Shown here: positions 13,215-27,000 of the stretch, piece by piece
How positions within the stretch are numbered: the stretch's first letter is position 1
Layout of the letters: each line of letters opens with the position of its first letter
Assembly (NCBI GenBank): GCA_037976565.1
Contig: CP137674.1
Coordinates: 33,793,216 to 33,857,215, forward strand
Source of the DNA: Mesocentrotus franciscanus
Lineage: Eukaryota > Echinodermata > Echinoidea > Camarodonta > Strongylocentrotidae
Length of the DNA: 64,000 nt
Reading direction: 5' to 3'
Made by a program: the position numbers and the translations under genes
Notes under the pieces: model-generated
Seen by the model: only the letters and a program-made list of their open reading frames with translations
What the model was told of the DNA's origin: nothing
Database searches by the model: none

Positions 13215-13985
13215 TTAGCGGAGCTGGGTCTTTTGTGCCTCTAGCTTGAAGGTGTTAGCAGAGGTACAATTGACGGTGTTCTGAGGGAGGCAGTTCCAGA
13301 GTCTTATAGCATCCGGGAAGAAGCTCCTCTGGTAGACCAGCGTTCGGGCAAAAGGAACTACTATCTTCTTGGAATGCCCTCTGAGCAGGGATGTAGATCG
13401 AGTGAGGGAAGTGTGTGGGATGTCTATCAGCGAGTTGGTGATGCGATAGACCATCACCACCTTAGCCTGCGCCCTGCGTTCTTGTAATGATGGCCACTTG
13501 AGCTGGTTCAGCATGGCTGCTACGCTGCTTGTCCTGCGGTGGTCATTGAAGATGAAGCGGACATATCGTCGTCGAACCATTTCAAGCTTCTTGATGTTTG
13601 CTTGCGTGTGAGGGTCCCATATGATGCTGGCATACTCCATGATTGGTTGCAGGAGAGTGTTGTAGCACAGCACTTTTACCTTTCTGGGGCATGGTCGGAT
13701 ATTCCTTTGAAGAAAGGCACGGGTGGAGTTGGCCTTTTTGGTGACAGTGTTGATGTGTTGGTTCCAGCTGAGGTTCTTCTGCAACTCGACACCTAGGTAC
13801 TTCGCTGTATTTTTGTCATCTAGGGTCTGTCCGTGGATGGAGTAGGATTTGATGATGGGTTTGCGTTTATTGGTGACATGGAGAACCTGACATTTCTGTG
13901 GGTTGAATTCCATCAGCCAATCACGCTCCCATCGTTGGAGCGAGTCGAGATCCTCTTGGTGCAGACTCTCTTTTACGACCGACCA
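13215..13985 (-). mobile_element. Non-LTR retrotransposon relic: C-terminal end of ORF2
   Basis: About 250 codons are open on the minus strand to a TAA at 13217-13215. They read LDSLQRWERDWLMEFNPQKC, TAKYLGVELQKNLSWNQHI, MEYASIIWDPHTQANIKKLE and RLWNCLPQNTVN, the region just after the reverse transcriptase catalytic motif in CR1/Jockey-like LINEs. The catalytic YADD part is missing, so the copy is 5' truncated near 13985. Too long and undamaged to be very old. Confidence 0.85.
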
Positions 13986-14449
13986 GGGTTTGTGCCTGCA
14001 AACTAGCCCAAACCCATGGTTTGAATCTCGATTTGGAAATAAAAACATTGACCAATTTTGCATGATCGCGCAATGCACATAGACTGTATAGGGATGCGTG
14101 CAATCTCTATGGGAAGGATTTTGGCACACAACATCAGGTGCGCGATCAGACACTCTATCTTTAGTTTAGATTTTACTTTAGAATACCCCACCACAAAAAT
14201 TGGCCAAAGCCAAGCCAAGGCCCAAGGCAAAGGCAAAGACAAACTTGCTCCAACTAAGCTGCAGCTGCCAATGAAACTGAAATGAAAGCCGAATAACTAA
14301 TTATACGACTTGGTGATATCAATATCATATTTCATATTCAATCACCAAGCCCTGGCATAAGGCTACCCCCCTACCAGCCACGTACGTAAGCAGCGCTTTC
14401 ATTCCACCGACGCCTTCCCTCAGCCTACTCAGCTCAGCTCAGGAGGCTC

Positions 14450-14612
14450 CAGGGGGGCGTTTCATGAAACAATTAGTCGGTGGTTTTCACCGACTAATAT
14501 CATTTTCACCGACAATTTTATTGTCACCGACTATTTTCCAGGCCTCTGATTGGTCAAATTTAGTCGGCCCCGACAGTTGTCGGTGGACAAATGTTGATGA
14601 AATGCCCCCCTG
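14450..14612. mobile_element. MITE, 163 bp with inverted ends
   Basis: The ends are inverted repeats: left CAGGGGGGCGTTTCATGAAA, right reading on the other strand CAGGGGGGCATTTCATCAAC. Inside are short inverted copies of TAGTCGGTG and CACCGACTA. No coding capacity. Target duplication not clear. Confidence 0.7.
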
Positions 14613-15087
14613 ATCCTGCCACCCCACTGGCCCTGGCCTGGGGAGCTACCACAAGTCCGCTGCTTCGCATTTGGAGTTCGAGACCGAGCTGCTAGCTGAG
14701 TGGTGCTCTCCTTAAAAGTGTACAATAAATCTTGTGAGTGCATAAAAATAATCAGAATAGCTTAAGATAGAATCACTTAATAAATTATTACACATAAATA
14801 AAAAATAACAGCAAATAGAATTTTTTTTAAATTTTGTTTTACCCCAATAAAAGTTGAGTTGATCACGAATGTCACGAACGCACTGCATTCAAACGGCATT
14901 TTTTGTTGAACATGGCGCGATTTTACGACTGTACGGTACCTTCCAAGAACCAAATAAAAAATGAAAATCAGCAGCAAAAGTAGCAAAAAGCAACAACGAC
15001 GATGACAACACCGCTATTAAATCAACAACAACAACAATAATCAGGGAGAGCATATATGATAAGGGGACTGTTTGCGTGTGTGTGGTG

Positions 15088-15429
15088 CAGTGGCGGATCC
15101 AGGGGGGCCGGGCCCCCTCCCCTAGGAAAAAAACAGGTAAAAACACCCTTTTTTGAAAAAAGAAGATGGGCCCCTCCCCTGGCGCCCAAGGGATTTGGGT
15201 GCCAAAAAAAAAAATTGTGGTCACTACCTCTGGCGCCCAAGGGGGGGTGGCGGTGGCAAAAAAAAATACCCTCCCCAGAGGTAAAATTTTTGTTTTCGGG
15301 TGCCAAATTTTTTTTGCTCACTACCTACCCCACTGAGCGAAAAAACGACCGGCACGATTTTCAAATTTTCGCACGAAGTGGGCCCCTTTTTTAGGCCCCC
15401 TCCCTTGCCGCCGGCTGGATCCGCCCCTG
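15088..15429. mobile_element. hAT-type MITE with 8-bp target duplication
   Basis: The ends are CAGTGGCGGATCCAG and, inverted, CAGGGGCGGATCCAG. The identical octamer GTGTGGTG flanks both sides (15080-15087 and 15430-15437), the target-site size made by hAT transposases. The interior has repeated CTGGCGCCCAAGGG and A-runs, with no transposase. Confidence 0.85.
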
Positions 15430-16420
15430 GTGTGGTGTGTGATGTGACAGGGATCGAGGGGGGGGGGAGGGCGCCGAGCAAACGCCAAATTATACAAGTA
15501 TTTTCCAATATCTAGCCTTTCAAACTAGTCATTATTACTTTTGAAGCCCTAAAAGAATTGAAGTGAAATCTCAATTTCTCGGTGTTCATAAATAAATAAG
15601 GATGATTAAAAGCGTGATTGTGAAACAATGGCAAAGATATTAATGATATCTTTATTTTGGGCTGTAGGCCCAGGTGCATTTCATTTTATTTCCAAATACA
15701 CTTTTAAAGTGTATTTTGAATAAATTGAATATATAATGTCGGTTCACGACCTAAACTAAGTGGCATATGTGTACACAAAATGTCACACATACAGGAATCT
15801 AACTTTAAGTAGAATTTATCGTAGTGCATATATAACCAAGAGTCCTACATTCCAAAAAGAATTGCAATAATTGTTGGTGCATCCACAGAGCTAGGAAACA
15901 GAGGCCTAGGCCTATAAGGTTTAGAATATGCAGGAATACGTAAGGGCATTCGTAAATAAACTCCAAGGGAATAGTTACTATTTATTGTATCTGTACGTGA
16001 TACTATAACACAAACAAAATAATTATAGAACCCCCGCACCCCCCTCTCTCTCTCTCTCCCTCTCGATCTCTCTCTCCCCATATCTTTCTTTCTCAAGTTC
16101 TAGTATAATTGAATTGACCGCTTTTGTCATTGTTTTTGTTTTTACTGTTTCCATTAATTTACTGGATCTATATAAGGCCCCATAAAGTTGTAATTGTGTC
16201 TCATTTTATAATCATGCTTCTTACTTTAAATCACTAGCACCATGCAAGTCCGGGCACCAAGTCCTGTTATGACCTTTTACGCCACACACACACACACACA
16301 AACAAACAAACTATACCTACTATGCAGGGGAATTTGAATATGAACACATGTATTTATCTATATTTATTTATACACGATAAACACCACAAGCAGTAACAAG
16401 ACTGATTACAAATCTGTTAA

Positions 16421-16826
16421 AGGTAAAGACCAGTTTTGGAAACACCCCTCTCTCAAAAAATTGAAATGGAAGCTCTCATTACCAATCATGTGAAAGAATA
16501 TGTTTTGACTAATACGTGATGATACAAATTTTGCCGGGAAATTAAGTCGGGAAACCGCCTACTAATTGATATATTTGGTAAATTATTATATATCTATTGG
16601 GACCAAATAGATATCACGCACGTGGTCGCGTACTCCCATATACATCTTTCTGTGTACAGTGCTTGTAACTTTACCAAGACTGGGCAAAATTTCTTATCAT
16701 TTTGATGATTCCAGAACCTTACAGTACACACCAATACTTATATGCTATAGATGATCAACCCTTTCTGATCGATTCCACAACGTTTCTTTCACAATACAAT
16801 CGCATGACCAGAACTGGTCTTTATCT
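16421..16826. mobile_element. MITE with TTAA target sites, 406 bp
   Basis: Flanked by TTAA at 16417-16420 and 16827-16830. Ends AGGTAAAGACCAGTTTTGG and, inverted, AGATAAAGACCAGTTCTGG, two mismatches in 19. TTAA targeting points to the piggyBac or Kolobok group. A truncated second copy lies at 23764-23955. Confidence 0.8.
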
Positions 16827-17729
16827 TTAACATAAAAATAACAATGGTACATTATTAGACGTACCTAAAGCAAACCCCCCAAAAGTAATGACATAAATGC
16901 ACCCCGATGTTCTTATCAATAATAGTTTAACCACAAATTAAATTATTTGATTATAGAAATCATATCACATTCGTGAAAGTTGTGACAATTTGAATGTATA
17001 TATGAAAGGACATAAAAGGTGGGAGTGCAAAGAAATACTTACTTGTCAAGAGAAATAAGATGTTTGACATGGAAGTACAACACAATAAATATTTCAGGAC
17101 TTAATGAAATGAAGAAGAAATAGATACCATTAAAATTACACAACCGCAGAACAATATACAAGAATAAAATGTCAAATGTGGCTGACCACCGATACAACAC
17201 AACACCAACTTTTATCAGATCTAAAAATGCAAAGGCTGAAAAGTTCAAAAGATTACAACTACGAAAAAGTCTTATTCAACAAAGCTTCAACAAACCAGGA
17301 ACATTGTACTAAAATTATTAACGTTTAATTCATGAGTCCAGTCTCTATTCTATTTCGTATGAAATTAATGCTTTACTTCATAACAAACGCCAATTCTTTG
17401 AATAACAACTAATGCTCGCCGTAACCACAACCTTTCTTCTACTATAACCAATGTTTTTACAGGTGAGAAAAAAATACAGCATAATGGAAAGTATTTACTA
17501 GATTTAAGATGGAAACATCAAAACAATGGATTGAAATTTAAATTAACTCAATCACCCCATCGGGTATGTGAGTACATAATAGAAATTATTATCAACATAA
17601 TAATATGTACAAAATAGAAATGGCGAGATCAACTCGGAAATAAAGGTCCCTCGGAGAGGACCTACAGCCGTCGGTCCTCTGGTTGCTTACTAACAAGCAT
17701 TTATGCTTTCTTAGCAGTCAGGTAAAATA

Positions 17730-17762
<33 letters not shown>

Positions 17763-17798
17763 GATACTACAATATAGCAAAAAAGGCGTTTTTTTAAT

Positions 17799-18375
17799 TA
17801 AAAGACAAACAGTAAAACGTGAAAATAAGAAGATGTCATGTAACTATATAGGAATAGGTGTACAGGTATAGGTTACAGGCACCGCCTACATTGAGTTTGC
17901 GAACTATTAACATACATACATACATATACATATTGATAAAATAAGTGGAGTAACATATTTAAAGATGATTGGCAGAAATGGTAGAGCAAAAACAGTTCTT
18001 TTTTAAAAGACAAACAGTAAAACGTGAAAATAAGAAGATGTCATGTAACTATATAGGAATAGGCGTACAGGTATAGGTTACAGGCACCGCCTACATTGAG
18101 TTTGCGAACTATTAACATACATACATATACATATTGATACAATAAGTGGAGTAACATATTTAAAGATGATTGGCAATAATGGTAGACCAAAAAAGTTCTT
18201 TTTTAAAAGACAAACAGTAAAACGTGAAAATAAGAAGATGTCTTGTAACTATGTATAGGAATAGGCGTACAGGTATAGGTTACAGACACGGCCTACATTG
18301 AGTTTGTGAACTATTTACATAAATACATATAAATATTGATACAGTATGTGGAGTAACATATCACAAAGATGATAG
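17799..18375 (+). repeat. Three tandem units of about 200 bp
   Basis: Units starting at 17799, 18004 and 18204 each begin TAAAAGACAAACAGTAAAAC and share GTACAGGTATAGGTTACAG and a CATACATA run. The first two are nearly identical; the third is more diverged. No coding potential. A (CTA)n run lies just upstream at about 17738-17762. Confidence 0.8.
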
Positions 18376-18562
18376 TTATGAATTTTGTCTATGTTTGCTA
18401 ATGTGAAGTGTATCATGACAAGAATAGATTTTTTGAAAAATTGAGCAATAACCTAGCAGAATTTTGTGCCTCTTAAAAAATGCCTCTGAGTTAGTATAGA
18501 GTGAATCCATTTTTAATACATTTGAGTATCTCCCAAAATACCTCAAAGAGCGGACACTGGAA

Positions 18563-18725
18563 CAAGCTTAAGTAATGAAACTCGTCCATCTTGAGAATCA
18601 GGAGACCCCTTGACCAGTCTGAAGGCACAAAAGCAGATTGAAGAATGAAATGAAATAGACGGATAATCAACCTAATCAAAATCGCTGAGCTAGATTTCAA
18701 TAGCTCATTCAAAATCATATCTATT
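18563..18725 (-). pseudogene. LINE reverse transcriptase fragment
   Basis: The minus strand reads ELLKSSSAILIRLIIRLFHF then ILQSAFVPSDWSRGLLIL, the finger region of LINE reverse transcriptases (ELLK...PSDW..G). Only about 55 codons remain. Confidence 0.55.
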
Positions 18726-20730
18726 ATACCAGGTTTTTGTTATTCTTCAATCTCTTAATTTGCTTCATAACTTAATCTTCTTGAATTTCTCTATGCATTT
18801 CATCATTAATGACTTCAACATTATTATTATTATTGTTATTATTTTATTAGGAATGCCTATTTATACAAGTTTAGTGTATTATCTTAGATACGTAGAATAG
18901 TATGTAGCTTAAGTATTTACCTGTATTAAATGATTATTCATATATATACATATTTATACATTGATATTTGTTAAGATACTGTACTTTAAAAGGTACCAGA
19001 CATGATTAGCATTTTATGCTATTTTCTGGTCCCGTTTATCCATTCAAGATCTTTGTTAAACATGCATTTATTATTGTTATTATTGTTACATTAATGCATT
19101 TGAACGTTTGGATAATAAAACCTCAACGCAACTCAACTCAACTCAACACTTTCTGCATATGGTCAGTACCTTGAAAGTGTGTAACACAGGCATCTAATGA
19201 CACTTTTGAAGTGGACTCTTTTACCTAATTACTTTTCAAATGCTTAGCAGAAATTTTAAAATGCAACTCCCAAACTGTAGCATACGGACAAACAAATTTT
19301 CTACTTTGCCTTCTTACCGTTTAAAGATAAAAATAGCAAAATAAATATTATGTGACGTTATATAGTATTTGCATAATTAACCTATTCTTGATTGTGCTTA
19401 AAAATACAATCTCACCACCTTTACAAACGTTATAATTTTTTTGTCTTATAACCGATGAAAGATGTCAAGTGAACTGTTAATCTTATGCCCATGTTCACAG
19501 TCGATAATCTTAGTAGTACATAGAGTTGTTTTGTATCATGCTGCAATATAGCTTTGAATGCGCGAATGGCGGTATAGCCCTTTGCTTGATCACGTCACCA
19601 TCGCCAAATCAAATGACAGACAAATCTTTTCCCTCTTTACACGCAACAAGATTCTTAACTTATTAGGTGTTATTTACATACAGAATATCATCATTCTCCA
19701 CAAATCTGTAATACATCATTTACATGTAGTCAATAACAAAATAGATAATATTACTTCTTTAACCGATATACAGACAATGGTGTTACTGGCAGTTAAACTA
19801 TGTGACTAGCTTTATACACATACATCCCCAACTCTTAACGAAACTTGGTTTCACTTATTTTCACCTAATTTTCTCTGTGAAATAATATGCTGGCATATTT
19901 CATGTATAAAAAACAACAATAATAATATGAGAGGAAAAACTGGTCCTTCATATACGTGTACTGGGAAATATACATAATATCATGTCAGTGTATTTTACAG
20001 TATATACATATAACTTATATCATATTTTATATAAATACATGTATAGATTAATGTGCTAAAGACAGGAAAATATCTACATGATATGATATTGTACATGTAT
20101 ATTATGTGGTAAGGCATGCATAAGATATCATAAATTATCATCCACCATCATCCTCAATATTTATCAAAGTCAGCATTTTCCCTCTTGAGAGGGGTTACTG
20201 TCTTTCGCACCATGAGGACTCAGATGACTCCCTCCCCCACTTCAATTTGTCTCGAGCTTCACCTTCATTCATTATATATATATATATATATATATATTTG
20301 TATTTATATATATTTGAATATAATAATTAAAAAGTTAAAATAAGTAAATGATTCTGTGAAACTTCTTAACCTTCGCTTTTCCGCCTGTATGCCTTCATTG
20401 GGAAAACGAATGAAGCCCTAATGAAGCCCTATCGGCGAAAATTCGAAGTTTCAGAAGTATTTCCCAAAGTATTCCGAGCAGATAACTAATTTCACTATGC
20501 GTGTGTGTATATATATCTATAATATATATATTTATGTATATGTATATCGTAACACTTCACAGTTGTGACTAAAGCTTTAATGACTTAAAATAAGTACATG
20601 CAAATATAGCACACACTTATTAATACCTTGAATATTTGGTACAGGAAAATAATTTTGAATTGAAACGTTGTCATAATTATTTAGGCTTATCAACTGGATC
20701 ACAAGTAAATTATGTGATTAAAAATATTAC

Positions 20731-21018
20731 CACTCTCTATTTTCAGAGCAGTGTCGGAGGAGTGTAACGCATGAGCTATTTCAAGAAGCCTTTCACGAGT
20801 CCCTCCTAGCATGCTGAAAACTTTACGTTGAATGAAGATCTCGGACTTTGTTGTGTCTCGGCCAAGAACATATCCTGAGATAACGGCATCGTCCAGTATT
20901 AGAGCATTTCCAAGTGTCTCTAAGTCTTTAACTGCTCGAGCGACGCTCCAAAGCCCTTTAGCAGTTGGCTTCCGCTCCAAATGTGTCCATGTCCTCATCA
21001 GACTGTGCTGTTGCTTGC
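20731..21018 (-). CDS. Candidate terminal exon(s) with two competing reading frames
   Basis: The acceptor GATAG at 21019-21023 is usable. Joined in phase to the death domain 2 exon, it gives an acidic tail (QATAQSDEDMDTFGAEANC) and a stop at 20960-20958. In another frame the same DNA stays open for about 95 codons to a GTAATA donor at 20730. That frame reads HSLMRTWTHLERKPTAKGLW and SVARAVKDLETLGNAL, which looks like helices 4-6 of a death domain. The second frame needs a different upstream phase, for example direct splicing from death domain 1 at 23288, or a missed base. I cannot decide from sequence alone. Confidence 0.5.
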
Positions 21019-24000
21019 CTATCTTTAGCTTCATTTTAAGAACAATAAATATACATTTTCAGGCAAAACTATTCATAACATTTCGAATGAACCGTACAAA
21101 ATGAAGATAATCGTTATTCTTGCACTCTTTAGGCTTATCCAATCAAAGCGGTAGGATTGTACACTTTAATCCACGCTATTTTTCCAAATTAATGCTGACG
21201 ACAAAATAACACCAATGATCACTGACAGTGTATTATATCGTTATTTCTCTAGAGAGGTGCATAGGCCGGACCTTTAAAGCATCGAAATAGTTCGAAAACC
21301 GATCGATGGATTCTGGCCATTACAAAATCATCATTCGGAAGATTATTAAATCGTGTTTAAAACCTTTCATTTGACAATTTTAACTCAAAAATATTTTGTT
21401 GAAAGTCATAACGATTTAAAATTTGAGCAAAAAATCAAAGGAAAAACAATCAAAAAAATGGGGAAAAATAAGATTGTGTATCTAGGCCTACCTTCTGTTT
21501 TCGTTGGATTCGGATTGCAGTGACCCCCATACAAGTTTAAGCATCTGGAGCGCTCTATGTCCATGGGGTTGAGAGGCTTTCCACTTTGAGAACATTTGGA
21601 TCGTAGCTTCTTTCATTCTGGATAATGTCCGGTATTCTATGTGCTGCAGCTCGGTCCGTTTGAATCCCAACTTCTGACCGATCTCATAGAACTGATCTGC
21701 TTTCATCTGCCCGGCGATTGCCACTAACGTCTTGTCAGGAATTTCACTGAGTAATTAAAAATAAACGCAATTTAATAACAAGTACCATGGTATTCCGATT
21801 GCTTTACCTCTAAGTAAACTCTTCTTTAATAATATCCGTAAACTTTTATTGCTTCCCTCACATATGGCATACAGGTACCAATATCAATGTGTCTATATTA
21901 CATATAAATATATGGCATAGCAATTGCTCGTATAAAAATGGTGCACTGATCAACAGTATTGTGTGATACTGAATTCATATGACCAAAAAGTAAGGAAAAA
22001 ATATAGGAATCTGAACAGGCAATCCATTAAAGCTAGTTTAAAAGTGGGACTTACTGTGCTGCGTCGAGGTCTATTTCTGGTGAAATAATAAGGATGAGAG
22101 AAAGAGAACAGTGTTTAACTTTGTAAATAAAAATTCCTCTGTAATATAATAATGTAATGAGATCAATTTAAAACTTTGAATTACATTAATGGGGAAAGTA
22201 AAGGCTTTATGGAAATATACAACTATGTCATATTTTGAGTGCATGTATTTTGTTTTTACTAACATCATCCCAACGGACTTCCATCAAAGCACTTACAACG
22301 AAATTAATAGCTGATTTGTGTAATTTGATCAAATGCACAGTTTTCATTTCTTTTTCGTTAAAAGAAGATATGTCCGCATTATCATGATTATCAGGATGAG
22401 ACNNNNNNNNNNNNNNNNNNNNNNNNNNNNNNNNNNNNNNNNNNNNNNNNNNNNNNNNNNNNNNNNNNNNNNNNNNNNNNNNNNNNNNNNNNNNNNNNNN
22501 NNNNNNNNNNNNNNNNNNNNNNNNNNNNNNNNNNNNNNNNNNNNNNNNNNNNNNNNNNNNNNNNNNNNNNNNNNNNNNNNNNNNNNNNNNNNNNNNNNNN
22601 NNNNNNNNNNNNNNNNNNNNNNNNNNNNNNNNNNNNNNNNNNNNNNNNNNNNNNNNNNNNNNNNNNNNNNNNNNNNNNNNNNNNNNNNNNNNNNNNNNNN
22701 NNNNNNNNNNNNNNNNNNNNNNNNNNNNNNNNNNNNNNNNNNNNNNNNNNNNNNNNNNNNNNNNNNNNNNNNNNNNNNNNNNNNNNNNNNNNNNNNNNNN
22801 NNNNNNNNNNNNNNNNNNNNNNNNNNNNNNNNNNNNNNNNNNNNNNNNNNNNNNNNNNNNNNNNNNNNNNNNNNNNNNNNNNNNNNNNNNNNNNNNNNNN
22901 NNGCACAGGGTAAACAAAAAAAATCAATATATATGCGCAGGTATAATTAATTGCGTAAGTCTTAAACTGGTATGAATTGAAATCGAAAACAAAATATACA
23001 ACATTTACACATCGAAATGTTGAATGTCGTTTGATTCAAGTGACATAGCAAAATCAGGTCGAGTAATGATCTGTTTTACTACATAATATAGTTATAAATT
23101 CTATATTACAGTATGTTGTCCTGACGTTTATAAAACACATAGTAAATTTGAATCGCTGCTTTACACGAAGTTGGCATTATACGGCAAAACGCATGTTTTA
23201 TTGACATTAAAACGTCGGACTGTATATGACTTTGACCTAAAATCGAAGAGGAGTAGCGTTGTAATATATGAAAACAAAAGTATGAACCTTGAATATATAT
23301 CTGGTCTACTGGCGCGCCGACAGAATCAATAATGAGAAGAAGCTGCCTCTTCGCCTCTTGGTCGTCCTGTTGTCCCTGTTTCCATCGCACCAACATATCA
23401 TATATGGCTTGCTCTCTGTTTCGAAACCTCTTGTACTCTAGAATATCCAGCTGCTGTATGTTGAACCCCAGAGCCACACCCAAGTCATAGTATTGGTCCA
23501 CTGTAATTCCTTCAGCGATATTGTTAAGTTCAATATCAGATAGGTCATGTTGTGGCAGTTCCTCGTCTCGTCTGTGTATTTAATCAATAGATTAATAATT
23601 TGTCCTGGTTTTGACAAACTTAGACAAAATAACATCAACACACAGATGTTAAAAGTGAATCCATTAGTACTGTATGAATACGGTTTGAATAAAACAATGA
23701 AGACATAACATAACTAAGATCAACTGTCAACCTCTTACGAACCAATAAAGCAAAATTTCTTAAAGATAAAGTTGAGTTCTAGAAACGGTGTGAAATCGAT
23801 CAGAGAACAGGTTGATCATCTATATAGCATATAAGTATTGGTATGTACTGCAAGGATCTGGAATCATCAAAATGATAAGAAATTTGGCCCAGTCTTGGTA
23901 AAGTTACAAGCACTGTACACAGAAAGATGTAGGCCTATATGGGACTACACAAACATGTGGCATAAAAATCTGTCCCGATTGTTATGCTGTTACATGCCAT

Positions 24001-27000
24001 ATTTAGCATATGAAGGCATTTGAAGAGCCATGCTTTTCAGGGAACATGTTTTATCTGATGTTCTTCCACACTTGCATAATAACAATGTTACCGATCACAC
24101 ATTATTTTTCACCTCTTCCCAGAACTCAACCTTCTCTTTAAATAGAACATGCTAATTACCCTTTAAATATCAAAATTTAGTAATAGATGATAGAAAATTG
24201 ATATAAATTCCTGAAATAGTTCAAAGCCACACTTGCCCTAATTTTAGGGTTGAAGATCATTAAAGACCCTGTCGGAAGTGAAAAATGAAATAGATGAATT
24301 ATATATCAAAAGAAAGCTTACAAGCCATAGATTACAATAATACCAATTATATGCTACTTTAGTGCCTGTCAGAAGAGTAACAGCTCTCTGAAAACTCGAA
24401 ATCTAAAGCTTTGAAAACCGGTTGTCGACCTAAAAATTAGCTATCGACATCATCGTATGTGGAGTACGCATATTCACAATGACTTTGCATTAATTAAGCA
24501 CGGCTCATCGCCTAAGCTATATAGGCGAGCCGATCGGGTGCACATATTATGTCGTCACTGTAACTGCGGCAAATTTGACCCCTGTTGACCTGTCATTTGG
24601 AGAGGTGCGGAAAATAAGGCTTTAATTCGCTTTTGTGCAATACTGAAAGGGAAAATATTTTGAATTCCTTTATATTTGTATTCTATATTCATTCAGCTTT
24701 CCATTGATAAAAAGTTTTATTTTCATAGGATAGGGTCTTTAAAATTTGAAAATATTGGAATTCAGAATTGATCCTTTAAATTTGTACTTTCTGGAATCAT
24801 TCAAGTCTCAGCTGTTCTACATGTGGCATAAAAGTTTTTTATTGTTACATGCCAGGGCATTTAAGGGTCTTTTTAATGTTCAACTTGCATCAATCAGTTC
24901 AACAATTTGCAATCAGTTCACATGCGTAATAGGTTTAAATCAAATTTATGGATGTTTCTTTCCTGGGGACCTAGTGACGAGTTATTCCATTAACCTGTTA
25001 CCTGTTATTAACTACAATACTTGGAATCCAGTCTGCTATGTCGAGCAAGCCTCGGGCAAGCTTTCATGTTGTCAAGTACAGTCATATGTTTTTAAGTACG
25101 CATACAATTTGAATATGTTAGTAAACCGGTCTATTATTTAAAAGAGTGACGAAAACGTACATAGAACTGCTCGCAGAAACACCACCTTTAAATCCATGGG
25201 CAATAAGATGGCTGCCGTTTTGCATCGATGGCTCTGGTTGCACAATAGTCATGATAGTCAGTCATTATGCAACACAATCGTTTCTATGCAGGTCAATAGA
25301 ATCATGTATGTACTACTCTGACATCACTATTTCGAACAAGATGGCGACTCCCTTGTGCTAATCGATAAAAAGAAAAATGTAAACTTTTTGAGAGATTGTT
25401 TTCCGTGCTGAGAAATCAAATAGGAGTAATTTCAAGATTTGTTTGTGGTTGACAGTTTTGAATACAAATGTCAGGTAATGTTTGTTAGGTTTTGTTTTCC
25501 GTTAAGTTTTTAAGAAATACATACAAATCTATTCACTTACCGAACAAATCGTGAGTGGGTTGAAATCGGACTTGTTGGTTCATCTGTTAAAAAGGGAAAA
25601 TTGTACATATTATCATAATCAAACTTAACTGTGGGAAATATTTATGTATAAAATAGCGAAGTGTTGCAGTTATCTTAAAATGAGCAATACTTTGACAGCG
25701 GAACAGCTTATTTGCTGTGAGACACTGTTGACAACTGTTATCACACGTTCATTATAAAATTAACATGTCTATTAAATACAAAAGATATAAATGGTAAGAG
25801 GAGGATTTTAAAATTGTGCTAGGCGAGCAGCAGGTTTGGACAAAACGTCAAATGCATAATTATAACAACAACTATCAACTATGTAATTTTAATAACCGTA
25901 TATACAGCAAGCTTCTAACTTTCATATGATAACTATAGTGCAATGAATCTTGTTTTACATCCTGGAATATAATATATATAAGTGAAGGTAGATTGTTAAT
26001 GTGTTTAACCTATTCTCAATTACCTCATGTTACCTCTATTACGTCATTACATTTTGTTAAGGAAGGTTTGAAATATGTCAGTCTTTTAATGATACCAATG
26101 TATGATCACGCCATCCTTGGTAACATAATTTAGAATAAAACTTTTTTTGAACTGTTTAGATATTGTAATTACTGTTTTTGTACCATGCAAACACATTACA
26201 GTTCGGTCTCCAGACGTCGAGAAGGAAAATCAACTCAATAAAAGCCATTAATTAATGTAAGCAAATCTCTAATTGAGCAATCAGTAAAATGTCGCCATAA
26301 AGCGAACAACCTGAGTTTCACTCATTATTAATACATAGGATAAATGTCCATGAATTCAAAACTACTATGAATGTGCTAAGTATCACTCCTGTAAAATAAA
26401 TTTTACTTACCTCTGTATCTAATGACAAATGAGAGTGACCGAGACAATTCAGGATTCCCAACCTGTGAGACTGTGATAGTAATCAATTGTAATTCTGAAC
26501 CTTCCTTGCTCTGCATCACTGGGAGGAGTACGCTGTGTCTTATTTGACTTCGAATATCCGCCAAACAGATGGACTTCTATGAAACAAAATAAGACGAGGG
26601 GGATATCATTTATCTAAGGAAATTGATCAGTTTGTTTAAAACAAAGTCTCCTGGAATATTATGAAAATGAATCTTTGATATTTAATTTCTTTAAATTTTC
26701 CTCTACGTCAAAGTATTGTTTTTCATTCATTATTCGACGCCAAATATACTCGTCTCTTAATATGATATTATAAATGGTGAAAACTATACCTCATTCGTAC
26801 CTCAAGAAGTCGTATGTAGACCTATGAGCCTAGATATTATTACTTATTTAGAATACTTTACTGCATTTAGAATCTTTGTTTGAGCTGTATGATAAGAAAG
26901 AATGTAATTTTTCAGAGACGTCGTCTTTTTTTAAAATAAAACAAGTGAAACCAGGATCTCTACCGTGTAATTGTGTTGAGTAATGAAACCTAGGGTAGCA

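Larger units (their letters stand above)
15430..20700. other. Gene-poor stretch with repeats
   Basis: Apart from the TTAA MITE, the 200-bp tandem units and the small LINE piece noted separately, I see only AT-rich sequence with short ATT, CA and TA runs, and an (AACTC)n run at about 19120-19145 that may be a retroelement tail. Confidence 0.5.

Noticed and set aside
15022..15508. Several overlapping open frames on both strands rich in Pro, Gly and Phe
   Set aside because: They arise from the low-complexity G/C and A runs of the hAT-type MITE.
24746..25141. 131-codon open frame on the plus strand
   Set aside because: Lies in an intron of the ankyrin-death gene just past a MITE, has no recognisable domain and unremarkable composition. 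Probably chance.
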